A stretch of DNA of 64,000 nucleotides from Zhengitettix transpicula (Eukaryota; Arthropoda; Insecta; Orthoptera; Tetrigidae). Of this stretch, positions 1-11,773 are shown one piece after another; position 1 is the stretch's first letter; each line of letters begins with the position of its first letter. The stretch is taken from NCBI GenBank assembly GCA_037074705.1, contig CM073590.1, positions 208,984,746 to 209,048,745 on the forward strand. The letters are read 5' to 3'. Under the pieces are notes generated by a model. It saw only the letters and a list, made by a program, of their open reading frames with translations. It was not told the DNA's origin and ran no database searches. Position numbers and translations under genes: made by a program.

Positions 1-494
1 CCGTGTCATAGCGCTTGTACTTACACTTAACACACGCTCATAAACCATTACGTTCCTAGTTATGAGGCGTTGTAACACTTATTAACTCATTATTTATTTA
101 CCTATGACAGACATCTAGTTAAGGCTTATTATCATTACAAATATAGACACGTCCTCAAAGGTTAATATGAATAGCGAAAATAAAGCTATAATAAATTATA
201 TCTTGTTGAAATTTATTTCTTTGAATACTTCTGCAGTTTTGGTAGGGACGATTTTTGTTGACAGAACGGAATGTATTGATAAATATGCGTCCAGAATTTT
301 TCAGTTAAATATAAGTGACTAATTACACACATAAAAATCTTTCCAAGTGACAGTGCATCACTTAAAAGCTTTATATTCTCATATTGCTTTATACACTCTT
401 ATTGAATTTAGTATTCTTCATCTTTGCATGTTCTACTCTGTTCTACTAACGCCACATTATGAGTTGCTCCGACTGTTACCAATCAAATGCAGGC

Positions 495-495
<1 letters not shown>

Positions 496-533
<38 letters not shown>
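496..533. repeat. (TA)n microsatellite
   Basis: An uninterrupted run of about 19 TA dinucleotides. The reading frame that crosses it translates into alternating isoleucine and tyrosine, a microsatellite artefact rather than a protein. Confidence 0.95.
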
Positions 534-536
<3 letters not shown>

Positions 537-1196
537 ATATAAAAATAAAATAACTATTACTTATCGTTAAAGTTAATTTTAAAATTCGCGGTCAACTGTT
601 CTTCTTCGCCGACGTCACACAACTCAATTTAATACATACACCGACACAATCAACTGATTTATCAACTTGGATAACAATATTAAGTGTGTTAAACGCTCAC
701 AATTTTAAATTCAGACACTCAAATATTTAATAACACAAAAATATAAAATCTAACTTGGAATTTGAGTATTTGTAACAATTTTCATTTACATTATTGTGCG
801 TCAGAAGTATGACTGAAAAGTTTTATATATCACCGTGAAAGTTATAATATGAATTTACTCAAAATTATAACTTCTCTGGCTTTAAATTTACTGTTGAAGT
901 TTATGAGACTTCTCTCTCTTCAAGTTATTGGAGGTCGATATTGGCCAATTAAGAAACAGAGCGTTTGAAGTATTAATTCATATAAGCGAGATTGATGAAT
1001 GTATTGCGCAGAAAAATTGATATTGTGAATGTTATGGTTTCAGTTTGATGAATTATCCTGAAAACTGTGAATGTTCCACCTCGGTTTCCACACGTTGTTC
1101 GATAATGGTTACCCTACGACGTTAAGGCTGGATCTGAAGTTCGCCGCTGTTTCCACGACGCGGCTCCAGGGTCTCTGGTTCCGACTTATGGGGTAG

Positions 1197-1221
1197 AATA
1201 ATTCGCCCTGAGCGAATTATT
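1197..1221. repeat. Short perfect hairpin
   Basis: Two perfect 10-base arms, AATAATTCGC and GCGAATTATT, enclose a 5-base loop (CCTGA). It lies in a locally GC-richer stretch (about 1110-1270). No transcript context is visible, so its role is unknown. Confidence 0.6.
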
Positions 1222-3952
1222 GCGTAGACGGCTCCAGTCCGCTCGTCAGGCGTTGTAGCAGCAACGTAAGACTTTGTGATAAATTTGAGACTTTTATATT
1301 GCAACTTCTTGTTATAATCTGATAAATGGAACTTTAAAACCCAACAGTTTACTGGTCGTTGTTTCGGCCACGACGAGCGTGACCTTGCTCGCTCAAATGC
1401 TCATCGTTCACGACTCAAGCGGGTTCTAAGATTCTAATAAATTTACCAATTAGATAATTTCTATTAAATTGGAACAATCGGCAATAAGAATGCCTATTTT
1501 TCTCAACGTTAGAATTTAGAAATAGTACCAAGCAAAGTCATTGTTAAGCGCTGTTTTTAACTGTCGCCAAACAATGTCTAACCGTTAATGCTTGCGATTA
1601 AGAAGAAGTTAATTTGATATGAAAATAATTCTAAACAATCTTTATTCAAAGCAGCTACACACTTGATTATTGTTAGAATCCTCAAAAATATTTTTAATAT
1701 GAAACGGTTTTATGAATAGTGGTATAGCAGCCACGCGGAAACTTGTTCAGTATAATGATATAAATTCAAACTAACACGAGCGAAATAAAAATTTTGAAGT
1801 AAGTTGGAGCAAGCCGTAATTGGATTTAGATGATACACGTTATATTATACACCAGAAAAAAGTGGCAATACCGGCAAAGTGCGGTATATATGAACAATAT
1901 GAAAAACTCTCGTAAGTAATAATATTTTACGAACACTTGCAAACAACCTGTTTCATTACACTAAATTGATTACGGCGAACGGGAACCCTAGGGTTTTCTA
2001 ACGAACTGGTCGCGGCATTTGTGTAATCAAAGCTGTTAACTCCCGACGATAAGAGCAGGGCCGACGCTATATATTTTATAGTTGCTAATGACACTCTTCT
2101 AAAAGGTGTGAAGTTCTCCGCACTAAAGCAATTTGAATACTAATACCTAAAAAGTATAAAAAAAAGGCCTGACGTAAACACACGCGTTCCATGTTCATAT
2201 TGAAAAGATTTCATATTGATTACAAAACGGCGAGAAAATAGTTTAGTTTTGTGTTTTATTTTGTCCAGTTTATAGCAAACTGGAAGACAACCGCGCGCTG
2301 TTTAACTTATATCAATGATGAGACATATTGTAGATTTTGCTAATTTTTTAGAGTATTTTAATGGAACCGTACCAGTTGTAGTTGTGAAAAAATTTTTTTG
2401 AGTATAAAATACGAACAAACCATAACAGGTTTCATCAATTGTTTATAGAGATTCATGACGCGATCGATCGTCAGGATGTGTCGTTTGTCGTCTATTTGAC
2501 GTTCTTCTTGGTCAGTCATCGCAAAACCCGTGATGATAATTATTTTTCTTGTTGGTAATTAACATTTGTAATTTAAATATTAAAGGCGAAGTGGACTGTG
2601 TCTCCGTGTCAAGACGATCTGTATTTTCCTATTTTAATTTAAACTAGAATGATCTATTTTATATATTTCTTCTATTCTTCTTTTATAATTTTCCATTTTC
2701 TTTTATAATATACTTTTTGTAATTCTATTATTATTTTGTGAGTTTTGACTTCGTTTCATTCTGTTTCATACTTGTGAAAACATTGTTGTTGAATTTTGCT
2801 ATCTACGAAGGTAATGGAGCTTTGACATGACCTATTTCATAAGACGAAGGCTAATGGAATCAATAAATATAAATAAAAAAACTCTCTCACTTTTTCGCAA
2901 TTTAACTTAGGTCTATATGTTGAATTATTTCAATTATCACTTTAACGCAACTGAAAATATAACGTAATTTCCTCTAAATTAGGAGCGACGTTTCAAAATA
3001 TTAATCTAAGGATGTTAATAATAAAGTGAAATGGATATATTAACGAATAATTTCAGAAAAATGATGCTTAAAATATGGTTAAATTTAATAATTGCATTTA
3101 CAGTAAAACTATGCATACAAAATATACTCCCGAGGAATGTCCCCGGCTTTGAGACTTCATTAGGTGATACAAATAGAATAATGAGAAATAAGGTCTAATT
3201 TACTATATCTATATAAAATATAAGTTAAGAAAATTTAAGTTTGTTACAGTAAATTAAATATAATAAAATCACAATTAAGTGTTTAGAAATTGAATTTAAA
3301 AGCTCCAAATCAAACATATTTCCAAGAGTGAAGAAATTTTAAAATAATGAGTGGAACTGATTTAAATTAAAAATGAAAAAAATTCATTTACAGTGTACGT
3401 ATTATGTCAGAATAATAATATATATCAAATTCTATTATAATTATTTGTATCATTTTTACACTAATAGTAGTAGTATTTGATTTGATACGAAATATTTGAC
3501 TAATTAGTCTTGGTAATATTTCTTTTCTTAATCCAAATTTAAATATTAATCCAGTAAAAATTGTGGTTGTGGAGACGGACATTTTTGGAAACCACTGAAT
3601 GTTTTTAAATGAATTCTCTGTTTTTTAAAATGAGATTTAATACAAGTTTTTTTTGTCCAACATAACATACATTTCAATCCAAATAGTTTATTTTGTAAAA
3701 ATCAGTATGTTTTTTCTAAATTCTGGAAGGTATTTTTAACGTTTTCAACAATATAGATAATTAAAAATAATTTTAACACCATAATTATTCATCAAGTCTG
3801 TAAATGCACATTAGGTGCTTTCAAGATAACACTATTTTCTTTTACTTACGTAATTAATTGTCAATTTTGAATCTAATATTATTCAATATAATTTTGACGT
3901 GTTAACAAATAAAATAAAATTTAGTTTCCATTTATGTTTCAAGCAGAAGAAG

Positions 3953-3969
3953 CTAATTATGCAAATTAG
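3953..3969. promoter_or_regulatory. Octamer/homeodomain-like site
   Basis: The sequence CTAATTATGCAAATTAG combines a POU octamer core (ATGCAAAT) with flanking TAAT homeodomain cores, and its outer six bases form an inverted repeat. Fifteen of these bases, AATTATGCAAATTAG, occur again near 62636. Such sites are expected by chance in AT-rich DNA, so regulatory function is unproven. Confidence 0.2.
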
Positions 3970-5147
3970 ATGTGGTCCAATATCAGTCAGGATTTATTGC
4001 TACCGAAATTAAAAGAATTATTTGATTAAGTGACTTACAATTTCATTTAGATTAATTCTGAGATTTTTATATTAAGTTTGAAATAATTTATCATGTAATA
4101 AAATCTATTTTATTTACGGATATCAGAATTATCATAATAATTAAAGGTAACATGAAATAAATTGAAATTTCTGTCATGTAAACGGGTATTTCGTATTTCC
4201 TGGTGAACGTGTCGGAGCCCCGAGGCGAAATTCGCACCACTGGCTGCTGCCCTCTGTAATTTGCATATGAAATGACGAATGTGTGGGCCACTGCACCTAT
4301 TTGTCCCGACAATATGTATCTAGTCATGTTCGCTGGCAGCTCAGAGGCTGAATGAATTAATGAGAAAATGTTTCCTCATGGTCTCATTACTCAGCCAAGG
4401 TAACACAGCAGCCCGAGATCCCATAGTTAATAGCTTCGACTCTACCTTCGAAACAGGAGCAAAGAAATTGTAAGACAGACATCAATGTTCTCACACGAAA
4501 TTCGCAACGGATTTCTCAGGAACCAAAAGTAATTACTCTGTCACAGTTTCAAATAAATTCATGAGTTTGCGAAGGGAGACATACTCTCTGACGTAAGCAA
4601 TCATATACATTTTCTAAAGGCTTGCTTAAGACGAACAAGTTTTCTCACAATCATAATAATCTAACGCGTGAAAGCCCGACTCGATTTATTCATCTTGATC
4701 GTGTCGTTTGATTTTATATTTGATAATGATTTATTACCGTGCGCCGGATAAAATTGTATCCAATAACCCTAAATCATTCACCGCAAAGTTATATAAAATG
4801 TCTACTGATTGTGAAATCTAGACATTGTTTCGAATGAAAATGAGATCTATCAAATCAGATAATATTCATTGAGCTGGAAAATAATGTTTTGAACGGCACA
4901 CATTAAATATATATACTCTCGTGTTATTTTGCAATTTCTCAATTTTACGCGAAAAATGATTATGGCTGCCTTACGTAACAAATATTTACAATTATAACAA
5001 TGTACGGACGAAATTTATGTAAACAATGTGTATGATGTGATATTTATAGTTCAGAATTTTCTTTCGCTACGTAAATATTCTTATAATATGTGAATCTGGG
5101 GGTAATATAGAGACAAGAGGTGACGTCACAATTTTAACTGTATATAT

Positions 5148-6080
5148 TGTAATGCCAATTAATTAGGACATTAATTGTTTCAACATAAAAATCTAAATTG
5201 TTTGAGTACCCATTATAGCGGCAAGAGCCTTTGGAAGACCAATAGAAAATCCGGTTCTGTTCCTTCGTCGGAAGGTCCGTCAAAATGGCGTATGCGTGCT
5301 CAAAGTGCGAAGCGAGAAGACAGTTTGCAGGAAGATATGGTGAGATACAGTTCGCCGGGAGATATGGTGAGATACAGTTCACGGAAAGACCTCGTCGAGG
5401 TATAACAGTTTTTGGAAGGAGAATTCAAGAGGGTTGGCAATTAGCAGGACAAAGTAAAACGTTCATAAAATTATAACGTCGAATCCTGCATAGAAAAAGC
5501 AGTTTTTGTGTCAGAAATAGCAAAAGTTTCGGTTTACGTCCGGAACAATAAAGACCACCCAATCGACAAATCGCAGAATTCACCTAAGGCGAGCGGTCAA
5601 CCGATAGATGACGAAAGGAGGTTCATCCGAGCTCCCGACATCATAAAATTTTGGCTTAAAAATTTGGTGTAGAATCTGTGAGGTTAGAAGCAGTGTAAAA
5701 CCCGAAATAGTGTTTCGAAAATGGAAGGTATGCTGGAATGCTGGGCAGACGTGAGTAACTATAAAACAAACTATTAATTATGTAAACGTAATTGAAAGAT
5801 AGTCAGATTTAGTTCCCTTTTTGATTAAAATTTTTAATCAGAGTTAATCTTTTAACTTTTAATTTCGTTCACAATTAAATTTCGTTCTAATTTAATTGAC
5901 GAGTAAATTTCTTCTCTTTTAATTGAGGTTTTTTGTTGATAAGATTACAAATATTATTAATTTGTCCATTATCAAACCCAGTGAAGACCCTGAGAGATTG
6001 AATATTTTAACTTTATAATTTTTAAATGATTGCTACAAAATAAATCTATTGTTTGTAAATTTTATTGAAAGTAATATAAA
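5148..6080 (+). mobile_element. LTR-like repeat, copy 1 (3' end lost)
   Basis: Begins TGTAATGCCAATTAATTAGG directly after a TATATAT tract and is collinear with the repeats at 11774-12887 and 18701-19880. Shared blocks are ATTATAGCGG, ATGGCGTATGCG, GAATGCTGG, the TTATCAAACCCAG block and a late AATAAA-rich part. No long reading frame is present, as expected for an LTR without internal region. It carries a private tandem duplication of about 27 bases at 5330-5390 (GATATGGTGAGATACAGTTC twice). The terminal ATTACA seen in the other copies is missing: similarity fades near 6080, so the 3' end is deleted or diverged. Assignment to Ty3/gypsy is inference from the ATAT target. Confidence 0.65.
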
Positions 6081-6097
6081 TATGCGCTGTTTATGTA

Positions 6098-6118
6098 TAC
6101 GAGGTCTTAGCCAGAAAG
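6098..6118. repeat. Possible mariner terminal repeat remnant
   Basis: The motif TACGAGGTCTTAGCCAGAAA after TA resembles the general pattern of mariner termini (TA, then a CGAGG-type start and a run ending in AGAAAG or AAAAAG). No transposase or matching second end was found nearby, so this would be a lone fragment. Confidence 0.2.
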
Positions 6119-6240
6119 GTTCTTAAATAGAATGTGTCATTCAGCAGTCGAATTTAGATTCAAAATACGTTTTTAATAGAAAAGTTTAAATTTCAGTGAC
6201 CTAGAGGGGAAAATTAATTTTATTTTATTTTTTTATTTTT

Positions 6241-6690
6241 AGAGTAACAGGCTACATGAGGGTAATCCACATGGTGGCAACTCACCTTTAATAGCATATG
6301 AACGGATTTGAAAGGGGGGATGCGGAAGAAAAGAGGAAAGTAGCCCGGGCTATGGTTTAAGGATCCTACCCGGCATTCGCCTAGAAGTGATGATGGACAA
6401 ACCCTATAAAACCTGCATCAGGTAGGACTGGCATTGGGTACTTGTACCACGCCCTTCCGATGGTGGGAGATGGGCTTGCTGTGAGGACGCAGCATGCCAT
6501 TCCCCGTGCCACGACCAGTTTCGGAGACAGCTGGCCGACTGTTCCAATGGAAACAGTGAACAACTCTTACTGTATGCGCAAGGTCTGGGACCCCGGAACA
6601 TAAACCTCTCAAAACGGACCCAGGTGCTTCGGGCTGTGGGAACCTCAGTTCAAAATCGGAGAGAGGAAAAGGCATCTCCCTCCGTGTCTG
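6241..6690 (-). mobile_element. Unclassified ~520-bp retroposon family, copy A
   Basis: One of eight copies in this window. On the + strand it starts after a T-rich run with AGTAACAGGCTACATGAGGG and continues through AAAGGGGGGATGCGGAAG, GGATCCTACCCGGCA, ACGCCCTTCCGATGG and GGACCCCGGAACAT to GGAAAAGGCATC. The T-run at the left edge reads as a poly(A) tail on the minus strand, so the element is probably oriented minus. No open frame is conserved. It stops before the palindromic terminal part present in the copy at 42428-42952. Confidence 0.8.
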
Positions 6691-7937
6691 AATTTTATTT
6701 TTCAATTGTATAAATTAAGTATTTCAGAATTCCTACGTTTACTAAGCATCATGTAAAGTTGTGCCTTCCATCTGTTAAATGATATGTACTTCAATTAAGC
6801 AATAAATATGTATTAGCCACTTAATCGAATAATATCCTAGTTATTTCACCTAGTCTCATTTGTGAAAATTTTCCAGATAGTACTTAATTTTATTGAAATG
6901 AAATTTTTAACTTTAAAACAAGTAAAAAGTGGTGGTCACGCCTTTTTGTACGAATTTTGTTCGGTTACTTTTTCTGAAAATACAGCATCTTTGAAGCAGA
7001 CGTTTATTCTGTGACGGAGATAATCAATGTTGTTGTCTCTGATTAATTATTGCGATTTATTGATCGCAAAGTACTCATCTACTCAATAGGGTCATTTGTC
7101 AAACACTCAAGCATCTGAAGCCGCAGCCCTAACCGGTTATCACAAAACAGTTTTTATACGTGTGGTGTGACCGCCATTCGGCGAGGCGGAAATTTAAAGG
7201 GAATCCCGCGACGCACCAATCTCTCTCTCTCTCAATAATTTTCTATCTAATGCAGACCACTGATCCAATATTTATTGGTTCTCCGGGCCGGATGTAGTAA
7301 ACTTCTTATGTTGTCAACCATTGTTAAACTATGGAACATTAACGGGTTTTGTGATCCAGTTCTATTATACGCGAAATTATTAATTCATGCCTTATGGCTC
7401 TCCAACGTCATCTGGGACGAAAAATATTTGTACGGCGTGGAACACTTTTTGCAATGAGTTACCGCTCTTGTAAATACAGAGATTTTTCGGTATCGACTCT
7501 GTTAAACACCGCTTTTTACTGCTAGGTTTATTCTGATGCAAGCCAGAAAGCCTATGGATTTTTTAAAAAAATATTAAACATTTTATTTTTGGTTGCCGTG
7601 CAGACAACAAGAAATGTATTAACGATTTTATTTAAACTAAAAGTTTCTTGTTATCAAACGTGAACCTATCGAGAGACCATGACGCGGGGTCGTCACAAAC
7701 CCGTGATTGAACCTGTAAAGAAATATTTTTGTTTGCTGGGTTTTTACGTTGAATCAAAAAAAAAATATTGACCATTAAAGAAATTTTATATAAGTTTATT
7801 ACAGTTAAGCATGAAAAACTCTTATCTCAGGCACCTGTGGTTTTTACATAGAAGAGATCTGCTGCCCGTACCAAATGCGTACTGTTATTCTGTGTTGTGT
7901 TGCTTTTCTGTAGCTCTCGTACCGACGTCTCCGTATC
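6691..7937. other. Non-coding stretch, nothing recognised
   Basis: AT-rich sequence with no family similarity I can name. A (CT)n run of about 12 bases lies near 7221-7234. Short open frames lack any recognisable motif. Confidence 0.5.
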
Positions 7938-8204
7938 TCACAGCCGGCAGAACGGGTTAAGTGCAGTGATGACTTTAGTCAGGACCATTGCAAGGCGTCG
8001 ACTCAGGGGTTGACCACTGGCTAAGGCGTTGGCCTCCGGGATTGATTGCTGGCAAGCCGTCGTACTAAATTGTGTGACTTCCATGAACTCTTCACTAACA
8101 AATTGTGGCCCCTTTCTCACGACGATTCTGCCTCGGACTATATCAGAGACAACAACTTGGAAAAGTTTAGAGCAGAACTCATGAGATTTGTAGATCGGTG
8201 ACAC
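7938..8204 (-). pseudogene. Ty3/gypsy-like integrase fossil
   Basis: The minus-strand frame contains RKGPQFVSEEFMEVTQF, which closely resembles the second catalytic-Asp block of Ty3/gypsy integrases, where the usual text is S-D-N/R-G-P-Q-F-V-S-E-E-F. The catalytic Asp itself is replaced here. Just downstream the expected segment (Y-H-P-A-x-N-G-L-A-E-R) survives only partly, in another frame, as nucleotides resembling CCAACGGCTTAGCC, so a frameshift follows. Only about 90 residues remain, against roughly 1,000 or more for a pol polyprotein. No LTR lies adjacent, and nothing supports activity. A coincidental match is possible because the conserved block is short. Confidence 0.45.
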
Positions 8205-9215
8205 TTAAAACGTAAACACGTAACACAATACGGAGCCTCTCATAATCACATCCACCAGCTGCGGTGAGCGCAGTTTCAAAAGCTTATCTCCGTTCCCTCC
8301 ATGATAGCCTCCCATTCTTTTACTTTTTTTCATTATTAGAAAACTTCGTCGAAATGTCAGTTTCACTGATTCTTCCATTGTTACAAGACTTATAGCACGC
8401 AGCTGCAGTTCCGTAGTCAACATGGCCAACTATTCTGCCATGTTGAAGCCAACAATCGAGACAGGACACGAAAATTACTTGGATGGAAATATTTATCTCC
8501 TCCACCCCCACGCACGTGCACGATTTCGAATTCTCCAAACCACAGCAAACAAAACTTCCGAGACAAAGCAAAACTAAACCAAAATACACGCGTTACAAAC
8601 CGTTCATCTACTGTGGATGTGCGGGAGTCAAGTCCATAGAGATTCAGGCGCTAAGGTTTTGTATTCCGTCAGCATGGAATAAACGTCGAGGCGGGAGATA
8701 CTCTTGCATCTTGGAAATTAAATTTGCTACGAAAGTGCCAAATCGATGCAGGAACGAATAAGTCCAGTGTAAAACAACGGACGAATCAATGAAATCAAAC
8801 TCGTCATCTACATTACAACGTGCCGGATGAAACTAAGTAGCCGTGCCACACTGAGATCAGAACATAATTCTAACCTGGCCAACAAGTTAGGCTCTTCGTC
8901 ATGGCCATCGTAACGTGACAAAGTTGGCCTGGAACCACAAGTACGGATCCATAGGGTTTGTCGCCTACGTCAGAAAAACCTAATAGTAAAACGCGGTGCG
9001 TATCAGAGAAGATACTAAAAGATCTCTGTATTTGAAAATTATGTGAGAGCGCTAACTCATTAATAAAAGTTTTCCACGGGATACAAATATGTTCCCAAAA
9101 TTACAGGAGCACAAAACACGTTAATGCCCCATAGTTCAGTCACGGTTGACAACATAAAACGTTTAGTACATTCAGGTGGTGGAGAATAATTGATTCGAAA
9201 CATGTTTTCTCGGGT
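8205..9215. other. Non-coding stretch, no gene recognised
   Basis: Both strands carry overlapping frames of 60-90 residues between 8205 and 8761, but none shows a domain, splice-flanked structure or codon bias that singles it out. GC is a little higher than in the flanks. It could hold further fossil of the integrase-bearing element to its left, but I cannot show that. Confidence 0.4.
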
Positions 9216-10512
9216 ACAACAGCTTAGCCCTAAAATTTTAAGTGTTTTCCCGACAGCAATATACCGATTGATATTTGCCCGACAGGACGAAATCCCGATT
9301 ACTATTTTCCGGACAATACATTATTCCGATTCACGTTTTCCCGACAGATCATTTTCCCGAAAGGTGCATTTTTATATTTTATATTTTAATATTAAAATTG
9401 TATAATATTTCATGTGTTATTTACCTTGTTATACACGATTAAGTTATTCATTAATGAGTGGAACAATTTAAACCAAACTTGGTACACGTATCACTTAAGA
9501 CTCAGGAACCAACTCCGTGGATTTAAAATAACTGTAGCACCCCTATGGGGTGAAAGGGGGAGGCATAATCAAAATACAAAATGTGCAATAACAGCCTATA
9601 CTGGCGCAGAATAAGTTGTTTACGGGGTCACTCATATTCATAATGACACTCGATGCTTTTAGTGTCAATTGTCATCCCATAACGGCATTAATGCAGTATG
9701 AAAGGGGCATATAAAACATTGCGACAACTACCAAGATTAGTGTCGAATCTAGTGTTTTGGAAGTCGCTGAGTCTAGTTATGGCATCCCAGCAGGATTACG
9801 TTAAAGTTTCACCCCTACGAGTGGGGGTTGACGGGGGTGATTATAATTTGACATCACCTCATATTGGTGTCAAAACCGATATTTTCGTAGTCGAACTTAG
9901 TTATGGTATCTCATCAGGGTTGAGATAAAGTTTCACCCCTACGGGTGGTGGTGGATGGGTATGATCCTAATAATTTGATATCATCTCATATTGGTGTCAA
10001 AACCGGTATTATAGTAGAGGTGAAACTTTATCTCAACCCTGCTGAAATGCCATAAGTAAGCTCTACGACTAATATAAGTAGGGGATGAAAATCGACGCTT
10101 CCAGCATTGAGTGTCTTTATGAATATGAGTGACCCCTTAAACTATTTATTCGGCGCCAATACAGGCCAATATTGCATAATTTGTATTTGGAATAAGCTAC
10201 CCCCTTTCACCCCATAGGGGCGCTACATTTATTTTAAATCAACGCGGTTGGTTCCTCAGTCTTAAGTGATACGTGTACCAATTTTGGTTTAAATTGTTCC
10301 ACGCAATTAATGAATAACTTAATCATGTAAAATAAGATAAATAACACACTAATTGTTATACTATATTATGTATAATTAGATAAATAACACAATAATTGTT
10401 CTACGATATTAATATTAAACTTTATGTCGTAAAAACTCACCTTTCGGGAAAATGACCTATCGGGAAAACGTCAATCGGAATATTGCTGTCCGGAAAACGT
10501 GCATCGGGCAAG
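9216..10512. mobile_element. Large foldback element with ~0.5-kb inverted arms
   Basis: The left arm (about 9216-9700) and right arm (about 10060-10512) are reverse complements over most of their length. Matching landmarks include TTTTCCCGA units at the outer ends, CATTTTCCCGAAAGGTG, the block around AGTGGAACAATTTAAACCAA, CACTTAAGACTCAGGAACCA, CACCCCTATGGGGTGAAAGG and the inner GGTCACTCATATTCATAATG. The outer left end has two tandem units of about 60 bases built on CCGACAGCAATAT and TTTTCCCGA; the right end has one. No transposase frame exists inside, so it must be non-autonomous. The exact termini and target duplication cannot be fixed by eye; coordinates are approximate to 20 bases. Confidence 0.85.
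9760..10016 (+). repeat. Tandem repeat of ~128 bp inside the foldback element
   Basis: Two direct units, about 9762-9888 and 9889-10016, share CTTAGTTATGG/CTAGTTATGG, AAAGTTTCACCCCTACG, CATATTGGTGTCAAAACCG and the GTAGTCGAACT/TAGTAGAGGT junctions. A third, partial unit follows in inverted orientation (10017-10075, GTGAAACTTTATCTCAACCC). The hairpin loop is therefore itself partly palindromic. Confidence 0.75.
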
Positions 10513-11773
10513 TGTTATGGATGAGTTGTAATATTTAAAAGATGAGAGGTTTCTTTATTCAAAAGTAGAATCTGTGCTGAAAATAAACCTCCCTAATGAA
10601 ATTTTTTGAGGCGCTTTATTTGAATTCTTGTAGGAGAAAATAAGTTCGTTAGGGCAGGTAAGTAATCATGAATTCATTCAACATGTACGTATCGATGTCA
10701 AAGTGAGATCAGTATTCAGATTAGTTATCATGCACACAGTGCACATATGTGTGAATCTTAGAAGTTAAAATCATCGGCGACGTCAACAGAAGATTTTACA
10801 GACGACACCCACAGGACAGAATCGCAGTGTTGTTAAAATGAGGTCTTAAAGTTTATCATTTTTATATTTATCTTGTATTTTAATAATGTAATTTAAGTGT
10901 CTCGAAAACGATTCCGATTCAGTAGCCCACATAAGTATATTTTATATCATACGACTGTTCCAGAAAGTATTGTTAGAGATAAAATACTATTTGTTATAGC
11001 GAGTTGAATGTTTAGTTTCAAAATATATATAAAATAAAAGTCTATTAATTTTATTACAATCTGCTAAAGTACCCCAATATTTTTGTAATATGAAACTCGC
11101 ATATATCGGCTGTCACCGAGTAAGTTCGATTTTATGCTTCAATTTATTGCGCGTATTTTTTTAAAGTATTTTAAATGACGGCGCGAGCCTTATGCAGCAC
11201 TGATGCTCGGGTAAAGTTGATTCATAAACAGCGTTTTACTGTCGGACATTGCCTGGTGGGAAGCTGTAAATTTGCGTATTTATACTGCGAATGAGGATTG
11301 AGCCGTCTCCCGTGCCGTATTTCTCCAATGCGGAATATCGTTGTAAATGTCGGGCAGGTGTGTTTCGTGCGGGAACAAATGATGGCCGTGGAAATATGTT
11401 CTCGAGGAAAAGCGAGTACTAATGGCGTCCGCTGCGATGGGGAGATAGCTGAGTCTGGATTTGCAGGACGATATTTCACGCCCAACGCACAGCAGCAGCA
11501 GCCAGTAAAAGGAAGTCAGCATCCCAAGCCCAAATCTGCTAAAGCTATTACAGAACTTAGTATTGTATATGTAATAATAACCTCGCAGAAGACTACTCAA
11601 CAAATGCAACAAAAATCAATTTTTTTTGATAATATTGCATGATTAAAAATTTTTTTTTTCAATATACAGATGTGATATTTTAAGTGCATCATAGCAAACA
11701 AGAAACCTATAAATAAGTGCATAAATCCTAAAAATGTTAAAAACCTTAAACGAAAGTCGACGCTCATCAATAT
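10513..11773. other. Non-coding stretch with a GC-richer island
   Basis: No gene or repeat could be assigned. Positions 11298-11642 are less AT-rich and have open frames on both strands; the plus frame contains a short QQQQ run. No domain is recognisable and no good splice sites bracket it. Confidence 0.45.

Larger units (their letters stand above)
1..5147. other. AT-rich non-coding stretch, no gene recognised
   Basis: I find no coding exon, RNA gene or complete transposon here. Open frames are short, have AT-driven composition and resemble no family I know. Local items are a (TA)n tract, a small perfect hairpin and an octamer-like site, listed separately. The part around 4185-4330 is richer in GC than its surroundings and is not a copy of anything else in the window, so it could be a conserved non-coding element, but that is only a guess. 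Confidence 0.6.

Noticed and set aside
347..553. 68-residue frame ending in an Ile-Tyr repeat
   Set aside because: The repeat is the translation of the (TA)n microsatellite; no domain or splice context.
6404..6705. Arg/Pro-rich minus frames of 60-95 residues inside retroposon copy A
   Set aside because: The same positions in the other seven copies do not keep any open frame, so these are not genes.
8205..8761. Overlapping frames on both strands
   Set aside because: No domain, no coding bias and no credible splice pair; left as unassigned.
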